From: Oscillospiraceae bacterium
GTDB lineage: Bacteria > Bacillota > Clostridia > Oscillospirales > Oscillospiraceae
Direction: 5' to 3'
Assembly: GCA_017432615.1 (NCBI GenBank)
Contig: JAFRIV010000005.1
Coordinates: 1-64,000 of the forward strand
DNA: 64,000 nt
Below are positions 42,648-51,616 of this stretch, piece after piece. Made by a program: the position numbers and the translations under genes. The notes below the pieces were generated by a model that did no database searches, was not told where the DNA came from, and was given only the letters and a program-made list of their open reading frames with translations. Each line of letters starts with the position of its first letter. Within the stretch, counting starts at the first letter, position 1.

Positions 42648-42693
42648 ACCTGGATAGGGTCTATTTTGTTAATAATATTTTGGAGGTATAGAC

Positions 42694-42978
42694 ATGAAGT
42701 TGAATCCATTGGCTGACAGAGTTATTCTGAAGCAGAATGCGGCTGAAGAGAAAACGGCCGGCGGCATCCTTCTCACCCAGAGCGCACAGGAAAAGCCGGA
42801 AGTTTACGAAGTGGTTGAAGTTGGCCCCGGCGGCATGGTAGACGGCAACGAAGTCGTCATGACGGTCAAAGTCGGTCAGAATGTTCTTGTCGGCAAATAC
42901 AGCGGAAGCAAGGTCAAGCTTGAGGATGTGGAGTACACCATCGTCCGCCAGAGCGATATCCTTGCTGTGATTGAATAA
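42694..42978 (+). CDS. groES: Co-chaperonin GroES
   Basis: A 94-residue co-chaperonin that caps the GroEL chamber. Visible are the start LNPLADRVILKQ, the mobile loop EEKTAGGILLTQSAQEKP, VVEVGPGG and the end VEYTIVRQSDILAV. Standard length. GGAGG precedes the ATG. It follows the CIRCE promoter and leads directly into groEL 19 bases downstream. Confidence 0.98.
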   Translation: MKLNPLADRVILKQNAAEEKTAGGILLTQSAQEKPEVYEVVEVGPGGMVDGNEVVMTVKVGQNVLVGKYSGSKVKLEDVEYTIVRQSDILAVIE

Positions 42979-42994
42979 TTTAGGAGGCGTTTGA

Positions 42995-44623
<1,629 letters not shown>

Positions 44624-44655
44624 TCCCCGTATAACAATACGGTATAAAAAAGAAG

Positions 44656-44682
44656 ACAGCACCCGAAAGGGTGCTGTTTTTG
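44656..44682. terminator. Terminator between groEL and the convergent SIMPL gene
   Basis: ACAGCACCC (44656-44664), GAAA loop, GGGTGCTGT (44669-44677), then TTTTTGCGTTTTT: a textbook intrinsic terminator for groESL. The A-rich sequence before the stem would provide some T for the leftward transcript too. Confidence 0.92.
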
Positions 44683-44700
44683 CGTTTTTCGGAATTAAAA

Positions 44701-45390
44701 TTACTTTGCGTCAAACGAGACGCTGATATTGGCAGAGACCGTCAGCTTTGCTGCCTGGATAACGGTACCCGCGGAATCCTGTTTCGCCTCGGCGGCACGA
44801 GGAAAGTTATTTCCGGCGCCGCGGTCAAAGCTGTAGGTGCTCACTTCCTGGATGTCGTCAATGCCGAGAATAGTGAGATTGGCGGCAGCAGCGAGGATCT
44901 CCGCCTTGGCTGTTGCATCCGCGACCGCTGCTTTCAACGCCTCCGCCTTTGCCTCCGAAATATCCGAAGCGGAGAAACTGATGCCGTTCAAAGTATTTGC
45001 CCCGGCAGTAAAGGCGGTGTCGATCACCTGACCGACGATGTCCATGTTAGTAATGCGAATGGCAAGGGTGGAATTGGCATTATAGGCAGCCAGTTCCTCC
45101 GTGCCTTCCCGGTAGTCGACCATGGCATAGATATTGATATAATCGGTGCTGATATCTTTCGCCTCTACGCCTCCCTCGATCAGCGCGCTTCGGATGGCGG
45201 CGATGGACTCATTGACTTTTGCCTGAGCCTGCAGAACATCGCGGTCTCTTGCACTGACGCCGAGAGAGACCACCGCGGTATCGGCCTCAACAAGGGTTTC
45301 CCCGATGCCCGTAACGGTGATATCGGCGTATGCGGAAGCCGGAAGCAGCAGGATCAGCATGCAGATTAAAACGGACAGAAGTTTGCGCAT
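44701..45390 (-). CDS. SIMPL domain (DUF541) secreted protein
   Basis: A 229-residue exported protein: signal peptide (MRKLLSVLICMLILLLPASAYA), then a SIMPL domain. The typical start DITVTGIGETLVEADTAVVS, GVEAKDISTDYINIYAMVDY and the C-terminal AKAEALKAAVADATAKAEIL match the family (BP26/YggE-like). These proteins are periplasmic or cell-surface; some form ring-shaped oligomers, but the role is not settled. The ATG at 45390 is preferred over a TTG two codons upstream because AAAGGAG is spaced nine bases from it. It is the last gene of a three-gene operon with the lipid kinase and the rRNA methyltransferase. Confidence 0.87.
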   Translation of the reverse strand: MRKLLSVLICMLILLLPASAYADITVTGIGETLVEADTAVVSLGVSARDRDVLQAQAKVNESIAAIRSALIEGGVEAKDISTDYINIYAMVDYREGTEELAAYNANSTLAIRITNMDIVGQVIDTAFTAGANTLNGISFSASDISEAKAEALKAAVADATAKAEILAAAANLTILGIDDIQEVSTYSFDRGAGNNFPRAAEAKQDSAGTVIQAAKLTVSANISVSFDAK

Positions 45391-45410
45391 AACCAAGATC
45401 TCCTTTCAGA

Positions 45411-46331
45411 TTATTTATTTTTTTGGAAGAACGTCATCCCTTTCGGGATGATCAGGTTCAGCGCCTGCGGAATGATGCGGAAAACCGCCCTGTCGGCGAG
45501 GATCGTTTCCCCGTCAGCGTTGATTACGTCCCTGTCTTCAAAAGTGATTGTGACGGAATCTCCGCGCAGATGGGTGATGTACTCCGGAAAGTCTTCCGCA
45601 CGGCCTTTGGCATACTTGCCGATCGCGGAAACTACCTGGACAAGATTCATCTTCCGGACAAAATAAATGTCCAGGATCCCGTCATCCGGCATGGCGTTGG
45701 AAGAAGGATTGAACCCGCCCCCGTAATATCTGCCGTTGCAGACGCAGCAGAGCGTGACGTCTCCGTCATAGGAAAATTTTCCGCAGGTGACCTTCATCTT
45801 CCGGGTAAGGCCTTTCAAAATCTCCACCGCTGCGGAGGCGATATAAGCGCCCGGACCTTTGCAGAAAGGCAGGTGGGTGTAGGAATGCACATTCGTCCCG
45901 ACCCGGGCATCGATGCCGACAGAGGCAATGCCGGCACAGAGGTGCCCGTTGACGTCGATCAGGTCGATCTTATGAGGCACACCGCTGACAAGCGCGGGAA
46001 AATCCAGATAGAGCTCCTGCTGAGGACCAAACATCCGGCAAAAATCATTCCCGGTACCGGTGGGGATCGGTGCAACGGCAATATTCTCAAAACCGGCTGC
46101 GCCGTTGATGCATTCATGAAACGTCCCGTCACCGCCGCAGGCATAGATATACCATTCCTCTCCGCTTTCCGCCAGCTGCCGAACCTTGTTCGTGGCATCC
46201 AGCGGGGCCACGGTCGTATAGATCTCAAAGGAATCCGGTCTTGCAGAAAAGGCGGAGAGTGCCTGGGCGTAAATGTGCTCTGTCTGATCCCGCCCGCCGG
46301 CAATCGGGTTGACAATAAAGAGATGATTCAT
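45411..46331 (-). CDS. Diacylglycerol/lipid kinase (DgkB/YegS family)
   Basis: A 306-residue kinase of the DAGK catalytic family. It begins HLFIVNPIAGGRDQTEHIY (phosphate-binding NPIAGG), has YACGGDGTFHECINGAAG with the conserved GGDGT nucleotide-binding motif, IPTGTGNDFCRMFG, and a beta-rich C-terminal domain with VCNGRYYGGGFNPSSNAMPD and DGILDIYFVRK. It should phosphorylate diacylglycerol or a related membrane lipid and thereby recycle lipids freed during teichoic acid or membrane-glycan synthesis. It sits 15 bases after the methyltransferase gene. Confidence 0.9.
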   Translation of the reverse strand: MNHLFIVNPIAGGRDQTEHIYAQALSAFSARPDSFEIYTTVAPLDATNKVRQLAESGEEWYIYACGGDGTFHECINGAAGFENIAVAPIPTGTGNDFCRMFGPQQELYLDFPALVSGVPHKIDLIDVNGHLCAGIASVGIDARVGTNVHSYTHLPFCKGPGAYIASAAVEILKGLTRKMKVTCGKFSYDGDVTLCCVCNGRYYGGGFNPSSNAMPDDGILDIYFVRKMNLVQVVSAIGKYAKGRAEDFPEYITHLRGDSVTITFEDRDVINADGETILADRAVFRIIPQALNLIIPKGMTFFQKNK

Positions 46332-46346
46332 GGGAGAGACCCTTCC

Positions 46347-47453
46347 TTATTTATAATACATAAACAGATCGCACTTGATCATGCCGTTATAGAGCTTGCG
46401 TTTTTTATCTGCGGGGCGGCCGAAGGTGCGTTCAAACTCAGTGTGGGATGAAAGCAGATAAAGCTTCCAGTTTTCGCTGGCGCTCCATGCCTTGCCGAAT
46501 CCGCGATATAGAGCTTCCGCCTCCTGCTTCTGCAGGATCCGCTCACCGTAAGGGGGATTGGTGACGATGACGCCCCCCTGGGTTTTCCGGTCAAACTGCA
46601 TCGCGTCGGCCACTTCAAAGGTGATGAGTTCGGAAACACCCGCCCGTTCAGCGTTCTCCTTTGCCATCCGGACGGCTGCAGGATCAATATCGCTGCCGAA
46701 GATATGATACGTCCCGTGATATTCTTTTGCCTGCGCTTCTTCCCGTGCCGCCTGCCAGATGCGCGGGTCGGCTTCCGGCCATTTTTCCGCGGAGAAGCTG
46801 CGTCTCAGCCCCGGGGCGATGTTTCGTGCGATCAGTGCCGCTTCAATGGGGATCGTTCCGCTTCCGCAAAAGGGATCGCAGAAATCATCCCGCCCGCGAT
46901 AGCGGGAAAGCGTTACCATGGCGGCCGCCATCGTCTCTTTCAGCGGGGCAATGTTATGGGCCGGACGGTAGCCGCGTTTGTGAAGACCTTCGCCAGAAGT
47001 GTCGATGCAGACCGAAACATTGTCTTTCATGACGGAAAACTGGATCTGATGGACAGGGCCGGTTTCGGAAAACCAGGGCAGCCGGTAGCGCATTTTCAGC
47101 TTTTCCACAACTGCTTTTTTGATGATCTTCTGACAGTCCGGTACAGACATCAGCGCAGAATTGAGACAGTAACCCTTTACGGGAAAAGCACAGTCCTTCG
47201 GAATATAATCTTCCCAGGGAAGCGCTTTTACCGCCTCGAAAAGCCCGTCAAACGTGGTGGCATCAAAACGGCCGACCTCCGTCAGAACGCGTTCTCCGAT
47301 GCGGAGGGAAATGTTTGCCCTGGCAACAGCAGATTCGTCGCCGTCAAAATAGACTCTGCCGTTCTCGGATGTGACATTTTGCATAGAAAGCCGTTTCAGT
47401 TCTTCACTGATCGGGCCTTCCAGCCCCAACAGACAGGGTACACAGTTTTTCAT
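46347..47453 (-). CDS. THUMP-domain 23S rRNA guanine-N2 methyltransferase, RlmL/YpsC-like
   Basis: A 368-residue RNA methyltransferase. The N-terminal part (CVPCLLGLEGPISEELKRLS through about residue 165) is a ferredoxin-like/THUMP RNA-binding region. The C-terminal Rossmann domain has DPFCGSGTIPIEAALIARNI (SAM binding), GSDIDPAAVRMAKENAERAG, and the catalytic VTNPPYGERI. This layout is that of the RlmL N-terminal half and Bacillus YpsC, which methylate guanine N2 in 23S rRNA. It is the first gene of a three-gene leftward operon with a promoter at 47495-47523. Confidence 0.9.
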   Translation of the reverse strand: MKNCVPCLLGLEGPISEELKRLSMQNVTSENGRVYFDGDESAVARANISLRIGERVLTEVGRFDATTFDGLFEAVKALPWEDYIPKDCAFPVKGYCLNSALMSVPDCQKIIKKAVVEKLKMRYRLPWFSETGPVHQIQFSVMKDNVSVCIDTSGEGLHKRGYRPAHNIAPLKETMAAAMVTLSRYRGRDDFCDPFCGSGTIPIEAALIARNIAPGLRRSFSAEKWPEADPRIWQAAREEAQAKEYHGTYHIFGSDIDPAAVRMAKENAERAGVSELITFEVADAMQFDRKTQGGVIVTNPPYGERILQKQEAEALYRGFGKAWSASENWKLYLLSSHTEFERTFGRPADKKRKLYNGMIKCDLFMYYK

Positions 47454-47494
47454 TTATCGGGATTCTCCCACTCTTTGCATAGTATTCACTTTTC

Positions 47495-47523
47495 AGTTTA
47501 CTATATTTTGCGGTTTGATGCAA
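47495..47523 (-). promoter_or_regulatory. Promoter of the rlmL-like/lipid kinase/SIMPL operon
   Basis: Minus-strand TTGCAT (47523-47518), 17 bases, TAAACT (47500-47495). It lies 42 bases before the methyltransferase start. Confidence 0.5.
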
Positions 47524-47606
47524 GAAAAAACAGCTTTTGGTACATTTTTGGGTTGACATAATGGCAATTATTCACAAAAAAAATTAAATTTTCGTTGAAA
47601 TGACTA

Positions 47607-47635
47607 TTGAATTTTTAAAAGAATAGGGGTATAGT
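47607..47635 (+). promoter_or_regulatory. SigA-type promoter of the unknown gene-cstA transcript
   Basis: TTGAAT (47607-47612), 17 bases, TATAGT (47630-47635), 48 bases before the GTG start. The region upstream (47550-47606) is very AT-rich with A and T runs, possibly an UP element. A TTGACA at 47553 has no matching -10 at the right distance. Confidence 0.65.
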
Positions 47636-47682
47636 GTGCAACGTAACAGTATGTTCATATTTTTGCCTTCAGGAGGCTTTCC

Positions 47683-48207
47683 GTGGCTTTCGACCGTGAA
47701 GAGTTTCTCAATGTAGTAGAGGATTCTTACTCTGCCTATTACAACATTATAAAAGAGAACCTTCCGCAGAAGCTGCCGATGTGCTTTCGCGCGGATTACT
47801 TCAAACGGGAAGAACGCTATCTGCTGATGAAGAGCGCCAGGTATTACGGAAACGAGATGAACGAATACGTTTATTTGTTTTCCGACGTTTCATTTGACAG
47901 AAGCATGGTGGATGCCTGCATCCGGTTTGCGCTGGAGGACGGGCTGCCGAGAGTCAAACCCCACAAGGAACATCAGTTCACCAATATCAAAACGGTTTTT
48001 CTTGCAGATCATTTTGAGGAGGAAGCGCTGAAGGAGATCAAAAACCGGAGGTTCCGGAAGTCTTATGGCTTCCTCTCTCTGGAAGGATACTCCGACCTGG
48101 TTACAACAGCGGTAGATGTGAAAGAGGAAGCAATCTGGACGAATCCTGCGGGGCGGGATATGAAGAAATACTTTACCAAGCTATTTTCAGCTCAAAAGAA
48201 AAAATGA
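47683..48207 (+). CDS. Conserved-looking cytosolic protein of unknown function upstream of cstA
   Basis: A 174-residue soluble protein without signal peptide or membrane span. It starts at GTG 47683 with AGGAGG six bases upstream. Notable features are an acidic, aromatic-rich N-terminus (AFDREEFLNVVEDSYSAYYN), MCFRADYFKREERYLLMKSA, and a C-terminal basic end (KKYFTKLFSAQKKK). I cannot assign a function; it may correspond to a DUF8052-like family. It is cotranscribed with cstA 48 bases downstream, suggesting a role tied to pyruvate or peptide uptake or its control. Confidence 0.7.
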   Translation: MAFDREEFLNVVEDSYSAYYNIIKENLPQKLPMCFRADYFKREERYLLMKSARYYGNEMNEYVYLFSDVSFDRSMVDACIRFALEDGLPRVKPHKEHQFTNIKTVFLADHFEEEALKEIKNRRFRKSYGFLSLEGYSDLVTTAVDVKEEAIWTNPAGRDMKKYFTKLFSAQKKK

Positions 48208-48255
48208 GCTGTTAATAGAATAAAATCCACACATTTTTAAAAAGGAGTGAAAAGT

Positions 48256-49977
48256 GTGAGCGCATTACTTATCCTCATCGTTGCGGTTGTTGCTCTGGCT
48301 CTCGGCTACGTTTTCTACGGCAGCTGGCTGGCAAAGCAGTGGGGCGTAGATCCCAACCGCGAGACCCCGGCCCACACCAGCTACGACGGGAAGGACTTTG
48401 TTCCTGCTAACCCCGCAGTGCTGATGGGTCACCATTTTTCCAGCATTGCTGGTGCTGGCCCGATTAACGGACCGATCCAGGCAGCCGTTTTCGGCTGGGT
48501 TCCTGTTTTCCTTTGGTGTGTACTTGGCGGCATCTTCTTCGGCGCTATGCATGACTTTGGTGCTCTGTTTGCATCCATTCGTCACAATGGCGGTTCCATC
48601 GGCGAGATCATGGAAGACTCCATGGGTCCCCAGGCAAAGAAGCTGTTCATCGTCTTCGCACTGGCCGTTCTGGTTCTTGTTATCGCTTCCTTCACGGCAG
48701 TTGTGGCAGGCACCTTTGTTTCCGTTGATCCTGCAGCAGCCACTTATTCTGCCAACGGCTCCACGGCAATGACTTCCATTCTCTTTATCGTCATTGCTGC
48801 AATCTTCGGTTTCTTTGTGTACCGCAAGAATGCTCCTGTCGGCCCTGCAACGATTGCCGGTATCGTAGGCATCATTGCCATCGTTATCCTCGGCCAGGCT
48901 GCCGGCCTCCACTTCAGCCGTACCTTCTGGGTGCTCTTCATTGCTGTGTATGTCACGGTCGCTTCTCTGCTCCCGGTTTGGATCCTGCTCCAGCCGCGTG
49001 ACTATCTGAGTTCCTTCCTGCTCTACGGTATGATGGCCATCGCTGTCATTGCTATTGTCGGCGCTACCTTCACAGGCGCTGCAACGGTTGAAGCTCCTGC
49101 TTTCTACGGTTGGAAGAACCCGGCCGGTCAGCCGCTGTTCCCGTTCCTGTTCATCACGGTTGCCTGCGGCGCATGCTCCGGCTTCCACTCCCTGATCTCC
49201 TCCGGTACGTCCTCCAAGCAGATCAACAATGAGAAGGATGCTCAGATCATCGGTTACGGCTCCATGGTCATCGAGTCTGCTCTGGGCGTTATCTCCCTCA
49301 TCGCCATCGGTGTTGTGTGGAGTCAGTCTTCTGCAGGCGGCGGAGACAAGTTCCTGCTCTCTGCTCCTCCGACGGTCTTTGCAGGTGGTATTGCTACCAT
49401 GTTTGCTTCTTTCGCAGGCGAGAAGAGCTACAGCCTGATCTACAACCTGTTCACGCTGGCTGTTTCCGTCTTTGCACTGACCTCTCTTGACTCTGCAACC
49501 CGTCTTTGCCGTTACCTCTTTGCTGAGCTCCTCACTCCGGAAGGAAAGACTCACGAGGATCTCACCGGTGCTGCAAAGTTCTTCTCCACTCCGATCGTCT
49601 CCACGCTGATCATGGTCGTCATCGGATGCGGCATGGGCTTCATGGGCCTGAGCCAGATCTGGAGTGTGTTCGGTTCTGCAAACCAGCTGCTCGCCGGCGT
49701 TGCAATGCTCGCTGTCTGCACCTGGCTCGGCAAGATCGGCCGCAACAACAAGATGTTCTTCTTCCCGATGGTATTCATGCTCTGCGCTACGATCTGCGCA
49801 CTGTGCTTCACTATCTTCGGCAACTTCGGCAAGATCGGTGCCGGCTCTGCTGACTGGGGCACCTGGTTCCAGACCATCTGGTCCATCGCTCTGGTTGTGC
49901 TCGCCGTGATCCTTGCTGTCACTGCTTTCAAGACCCTGTCTGCACAGGCAAAGCAGCCGAAAGGCAAGAAGGCTTAA
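48256..49977 (+). CDS. cstA: CstA family carbon-starvation transporter
   Basis: A 573-residue polytopic transporter. Family motifs include the N-terminal YGSWLAKQWGVDPNRETPAH, DFVPANPAVLMGHHFSSIAG, GPINGPIQAAVFGWVPVFLW, GAMHDFGALFASIRHNGGSI and ACGACSGFHSLISSGTSSKQ. CstA/BtsT proteins import pyruvate or peptides during carbon shortage. GTG at 48256 is chosen as start because AAAGGAG lies eight bases upstream; an in-frame GTG at 48247 lies inside that site. The gene uses strikingly high-expression-type codons, like groEL, so it is probably abundant. A strong terminator follows. Confidence 0.95.
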   Translation: MSALLILIVAVVALALGYVFYGSWLAKQWGVDPNRETPAHTSYDGKDFVPANPAVLMGHHFSSIAGAGPINGPIQAAVFGWVPVFLWCVLGGIFFGAMHDFGALFASIRHNGGSIGEIMEDSMGPQAKKLFIVFALAVLVLVIASFTAVVAGTFVSVDPAAATYSANGSTAMTSILFIVIAAIFGFFVYRKNAPVGPATIAGIVGIIAIVILGQAAGLHFSRTFWVLFIAVYVTVASLLPVWILLQPRDYLSSFLLYGMMAIAVIAIVGATFTGAATVEAPAFYGWKNPAGQPLFPFLFITVACGACSGFHSLISSGTSSKQINNEKDAQIIGYGSMVIESALGVISLIAIGVVWSQSSAGGGDKFLLSAPPTVFAGGIATMFASFAGEKSYSLIYNLFTLAVSVFALTSLDSATRLCRYLFAELLTPEGKTHEDLTGAAKFFSTPIVSTLIMVVIGCGMGFMGLSQIWSVFGSANQLLAGVAMLAVCTWLGKIGRNNKMFFFPMVFMLCATICALCFTIFGNFGKIGAGSADWGTWFQTIWSIALVVLAVILAVTAFKTLSAQAKQPKGKKA

Positions 49978-50013
49978 GGAACATCCTTAGCTGAAAACTG
50001 AACAATAGTTTCC

Positions 50014-50043
50014 CGCCCGGATCTTACGATCCGGGCGTTTTTA
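50014..50043 (+). terminator. Terminator after cstA
   Basis: CGCCCGGATC (50014-50023) pairs with GATCCGGGCG (50028-50037) around a four-base loop, followed by a run of T. Confidence 0.92.
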
Positions 50044-50046
50044 TCC

Positions 50047-50075
50047 TTGACAATATGACATTAACCCGCTATAAT
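50047..50075 (+). promoter_or_regulatory. Perfect-consensus SigA promoter of the HMA-ArsR transcript
   Basis: TTGACA (50047-50052), 17 bases, TATAAT (50070-50075). A promoter this strong is usually held down by a repressor; the ArsR operator lies just downstream. Confidence 0.88.
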
Positions 50076-50089
50076 TCTTCTTGAAAATA

Positions 50090-50103
50090 TGAACAGATGT
50101 TCA
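50090..50103. promoter_or_regulatory. ArsR/SmtB-type operator
   Basis: TGAACA (50090-50095), two bases, TGTTCA (50098-50103): a perfect inverted repeat inside ATATGAACAGATGTTCAAAT. This is the classic core of ArsR/SmtB sites. It starts 14 bases after the -10 box, so a bound repressor would block early transcription. The repressor is probably the ArsR protein encoded at 50346. Confidence 0.82.
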
Positions 50104-50123
50104 AATGAAAAAGGAGAATAGTT

Positions 50124-50342
50124 ATGAAAAAAAATTATAAGATCGAAGTAGACTGTGCCAACTGCGCGAACAAAATGGAGCAGGCGGCAAAAATGACGGA
50201 AGGCGTCAAAGACGCGATCGTAAATTTTATGACGCTGAAGATGACGGTGGAATTTGAAGACGGGGCGGATGTAAAAGGCGTCATGCAGAATGTTCTCAAA
50301 AACTGTAAAGCAGTAGAGGACGACTGCGAGATTTACCTGTAA
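50124..50342 (+). CDS. HMA-domain small metal-binding protein (CopZ-like)
   Basis: A 72-residue cytosolic protein with the ferredoxin-like HMA fold. The metal-binding CxxC is Cys11-Ala-Asn-Cys14 in KIEVDCANCANKMEQAAKMT, and FMTLKMTVEFEDGADVKGVM the second half. It should carry Cu(I), Zn(II) or Cd(II) to a partner. Metal P-type ATPases often have such a domain at their N-terminus or as a separate chaperone, but none is encoded in the window. The ArsR gene follows three bases after its stop. Confidence 0.85.
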   Translation: MKKNYKIEVDCANCANKMEQAAKMTEGVKDAIVNFMTLKMTVEFEDGADVKGVMQNVLKNCKAVEDDCEIYL

Positions 50343-50345
50343 AAA

Positions 50346-50642
50346 ATGGCAGAGGTCAAGTATTCTGATCTGGCAGAGCTTTTTAAAGTGTTCGGAGACG
50401 AGACGCGCCTTCGTATTCTCTCCTACCTGCTGGAAGGAGAACACAGCGTAGGGGAGATCTCCGAAAACCTGCTGATGTCTTCCTCCGCTATTTCTCATCA
50501 GCTCAATCTGCTGCGAAGAAGCAAGCTCGTGAAAACCCGGAGAGAGGGAAAATCAATCTATTATTCTCTTGACGATGACCATGTTTCTGCGATATTATCT
50601 TGTGGAATCGATCATATAAGAGAAGGAGATGCAGGAATATGA
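50346..50642 (+). CDS. ArsR/SmtB family metal-responsive repressor
   Basis: A 98-residue winged-helix repressor. LAELFKVFGDETRLRILSYL and the recognition region VGEISENLLMSSSAISHQLN followed by LLRRSKLVKTRREGKSIYYS are typical ArsR. There is no ELCVCDL-type Cys motif in the recognition helix (VGEISENL instead), and one Cys (LSCGID) plus Asp/His residues near the C-terminus (DDDHVSAILSCGIDH) could form an alpha5-type zinc or cadmium site as in SmtB/CzrA. It probably represses its own operon through 50090-50103. Its stop overlaps the start of the GT2 gene (ATGA). Confidence 0.9.
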   Translation: MAEVKYSDLAELFKVFGDETRLRILSYLLEGEHSVGEISENLLMSSSAISHQLNLLRRSKLVKTRREGKSIYYSLDDDHVSAILSCGIDHIREGDAGI

Positions 50643-51589
50643 CGCCGAAGCTTTTCCTGATTGTGCCATGCTATAATGAAGAAGCAGTCCTGCCGGTGAC
50701 GGCTCCCTTGTTCCTGAAAAAAATAACGGATCTTGCACGGGAAGGAAAGATTTCTCCGGACAGCCGTATCCTTTTTGTCAATGACGGGAGCCGGGATGCA
50801 ACGTGGGATATCATCCGGAAGCTTGCAGCTGAGGATGAGCATTTTCTCGGAATTTCGCAGAGCCGTAACCGCGGGCATCAGAATGCGGTGCTCGCCGGGC
50901 TGATGGAAGCGAAGGATCTCTGCGATATCACGGTATCCCTCGACGTGGACGGACAGGATGACATCAATGCCATCGACGCCATGGTAGAAGCCTACCTGGA
51001 TGGGTATGAAGTAGTGTATGGGGTGCGCTCTTCCAGAGACACGGATAGCTTCTTTAAACGCTTTACGGCCCAGAGCTTTTATAAATTTCTTGCCGCAATG
51101 GGGGCTGAGGTCGTCTACAATCATGCAGATTACCGCCTGATCAGTTCCCGCGTGCTGCAGGAGTTTGCGGGCTTTGAAGAAGTAAATCTGTATCTGCGCG
51201 GTCTGATCCCGCTTGTCGGGTTCAAGAGCACTACCGTGGAATATGCCCGCAGCGAGCGCTTAGCCGGCAGCAGCCACTATCCGCTGAAGAAGATGATCGG
51301 CCTGGCGGTGGATGGGGTCACAAGCCTTTCGGTAAAACCGCTTCGTCTGATCATGACCTTCGGGATCGTGGTGGCACTGATCAGCTTTATCGGGTGTGTC
51401 TGGGCACTGATCACTGCGCTGATCGGGAAAACAGTGGCAGGCTGGGCCAGCATGACATGTATAATCTGCTTTGTCAGCGGAGTCCAGCTGATCAGCCTCG
51501 GCATCATCGGAGAGTATGTAGGAAAAATCTATATGGAAACCAAGCACCGCCCACGGTATATTATTTCGGAAAGAACCTGGAAACCATAA
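50639..51589 (+). CDS. Family 2 glycosyltransferase, polyprenyl-phosphate type (GtrB/DPM1-like)
   Basis: A 316-residue enzyme. The N-terminal GT2 domain reads KLFLIVPCYNEEAVLPVTAP, FVNDGSRDATWDIIRKL, SRNRGHQNAVLAGLMEAKD and SLDVDGQDD with the metal-binding motif. Two C-terminal spans (LRLIMTFGIVVALISFIGCV and the next) anchor it. GtrB/YfdH/DPM1 relatives move a sugar from UDP- or GDP-sugar to polyprenyl phosphate, making the donor for GT-C enzymes. That would suit the GT-C-like proteins of the exopolysaccharide operon. The ATG at 50639 has AGGAG upstream and overlaps the arsR stop. Confidence 0.9.
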   Translation: MTPKLFLIVPCYNEEAVLPVTAPLFLKKITDLAREGKISPDSRILFVNDGSRDATWDIIRKLAAEDEHFLGISQSRNRGHQNAVLAGLMEAKDLCDITVSLDVDGQDDINAIDAMVEAYLDGYEVVYGVRSSRDTDSFFKRFTAQSFYKFLAAMGAEVVYNHADYRLISSRVLQEFAGFEEVNLYLRGLIPLVGFKSTTVEYARSERLAGSSHYPLKKMIGLAVDGVTSLSVKPLRLIMTFGIVVALISFIGCVWALITALIGKTVAGWASMTCIICFVSGVQLISLGIIGEYVGKIYMETKHRPRYIISERTWKP

Positions 51590-51616
51590 TACCAGAACAA
51601 ATAAAGGAGAAAAACA

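Noticed and set aside
47553..47558. TTGACA as -35 box upstream of the unknown gene-cstA pair
   Set aside because: No -10 sequence lies 16-18 bases downstream; the TTGAAT/TATAGT pair fits much better.
48265..49554. 429-codon minus-strand frame opposite cstA
   Set aside because: Highly hydrophilic mirror of a membrane protein gene, no start signals.
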